Assembly (NCBI GenBank): GCA_965153455.1
Contig: OZ234493.1
Span: forward strand, 36,446,213-36,510,212
Source: Sphagnum compactum
Taxonomy: Eukaryota > Bryophyta > Sphagnopsida > Sphagnales
DNA: 64,000 nt
Direction of reading: 5' to 3'
The notes beneath the pieces were generated by a model that saw nothing but the letters and a program-made list of their open reading frames with translations, searched no databases and was not told where the DNA came from. Position 1 is the stretch's first letter; each line of letters starts with the position of its first letter. This document shows positions 62,931 through 64,000 of the stretch, in pieces. Position numbers and translations under genes: made by a program.

Positions 62931-64000
62931 CTGGCAACATCATAACATTGAAAAAAATCCCATTGCTCGTCATTTAAGAAGGTGAAGGTACGAATGTAAG
63001 TGTTAGTTCACTTTTCTACCACGCTAAAACTTTTTATTCTAATGTTTTTTGAATTTTTGATTTTGAAAGGAACCTTTCGCTTGGTTTTGATTTTTGATTA
63101 TTTTCGATTTGTTTATTTCATACAACTTGTGGTGTGGGTTTAAGCATGGTTCCTTGAATTAACATGGCCAATTTCAAAATCTTACCATAATGATTGTGAA
63201 GTTTGATTTCAATTCCATCTTTACCAATACTTTGAACTCATGATTTAACATATGCAAGACCAAGTTAGAAAATCGACTTAACCCTAAATATCGATCTCTC
63301 CAATCATTTTGTAATTCAAAATAGTGTGAAATGAAATATCACCATGAAAATAAGAAGTGCCATCTAGTTGAGGTGTGAAATGTTTTATGTTAAAGTTGGC
63401 TACATTTATTTCCAAAAATAGGAAGTGTGTCTTCAAAACGATGGTTTCTTTTTCCTTTACGGAAGCTTCTAGCAACAAAAAACAATGGTAAACATATGAG
63501 TAGATGGGATTATTGTGTGTTTTTTTTAGTTTCTTTGTGTTGTTTTGGGAATGAAGAAGCACATGAGTTTGTTGAAGAATTTATGAAGATTTGGTGCCAG
63601 AGGTATGGCATGTGTGGAGGAATGTTGTTGAGGTGGTGAATCAAAAGCAATGCAATGATTTTTAAAAGGGAAATGTTTTTAAAAAGGTTTTTAAGAGAGT
63701 GTGACTTTCATATGTGTGGTGCATTGAGAAATGCATACAATGTTTAGGTTGTGTTTGTTGATTGAGTTGCAACATGTTGTGTGATGGTGCTTTCAACTTT
63801 GTGGTCATAAGGGGAAGTCTCAAGAAAAATTGTTGATATGCATAATCTCCAAGTACTAATAGTGAATTTGGTCGTGGAAAATTGTGGACAATGGATGTGT
63901 ATCATCTCCTATCAACATAATTTATTTAAAATAGGAAAAACATAGGTTAGCTTAGTATGTTGTGAAAAGTGAAACTTTTGTGTCAATGCATGATTTAATG
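62931..64000. other. AT-rich spacer to the right edge
   Basis: Open frames at 63284-63639 on both strands have no recognisable domain. No gene supported. Confidence 0.55.

Overview
This 64 kb window reads as nuclear DNA of a land plant. The genes have plant-type GT-AG introns, two of the four intact genes match families known across plants (a BPI/LBP-like lipid-binding protein and the 20S proteasome alpha5 subunit), and the spacers carry LINE, hAT and TIR-element debris with short TTTAGGG (plant telomere-type) runs. Residue choices in the proteasome subunit (a Y-H-T-D-P segment) and the GA/GAGC-rich 5' leaders make me lean towards a seed-free plant (bryophyte, lycophyte or fern). That placement is an inference only. 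Coding sequence is a small fraction; most of the window is AT-rich, repeat-derived spacer.

Layout. 1-4.1 kb: left end holds a broken L1-type LINE on the minus strand (DUF4283/zinc-knuckle ORF1, then an AP-type endonuclease cut by a ~0.7 kb insert), capped by a TIR element at 3779-4108. 4.7-7.15 kb: a second, unrelated LINE reverse transcriptase relic on the plus strand. 7.5-9.5 kb: palindromes, minisatellites and the first copy of a ~340 bp dispersed repeat. 10.6-16.1 kb: a seven-exon BPI/LBP-like gene (minus), with a ~400 bp tandem duplication just upstream. 18-22.2 kb: repeats and a cluster of small inverted-repeat elements. 22.6-25.8 kb: nine-exon proteasome alpha5 gene (minus) giving exactly 237 aa. 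26-38.9 kb: AT-rich gene desert with microsatellites, the third copy of the ~340 bp repeat and a likely tRNA-derived SINE. 38.93-39.28 kb: an isolated single-exon ORF for a small secreted, cysteine-free, probably all-beta protein that I cannot assign to a family. 39.9-50.9 kb: TIR elements, a heavily decayed hAT transposase (43.5-45.4 kb) and low-complexity DNA. 51.2-55.7 kb: a plus-strand gene of at least 11 exons for a conserved plant protein of unknown function; it carries one extra T in exon 7 that breaks the frame. 55.7-64 kb: spacer with a cyclin-T-like gene fragment (58.9 kb), more ends of the AGCCAAATCTGGCT repeat, and a perfect telomere-motif palindrome at 61.3 kb.

The genes show no operon-like or pathway relationship: proteasome core, lipid/LPS binding, a secreted orphan and an uncharacterised protein are simply neighbours. 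I see no CRISPR array, rRNA, convincing tRNA or plasmid/viral replication module. The points most worth follow-up are the orphan secreted protein and its leader, the homopolymer frameshift in the 51-55 kb gene, the telomere-motif palindrome, and three repeat families that each occur several times in this one window. Exon boundaries below were derived by eye from splice sites, reading phase and remembered family sequence.
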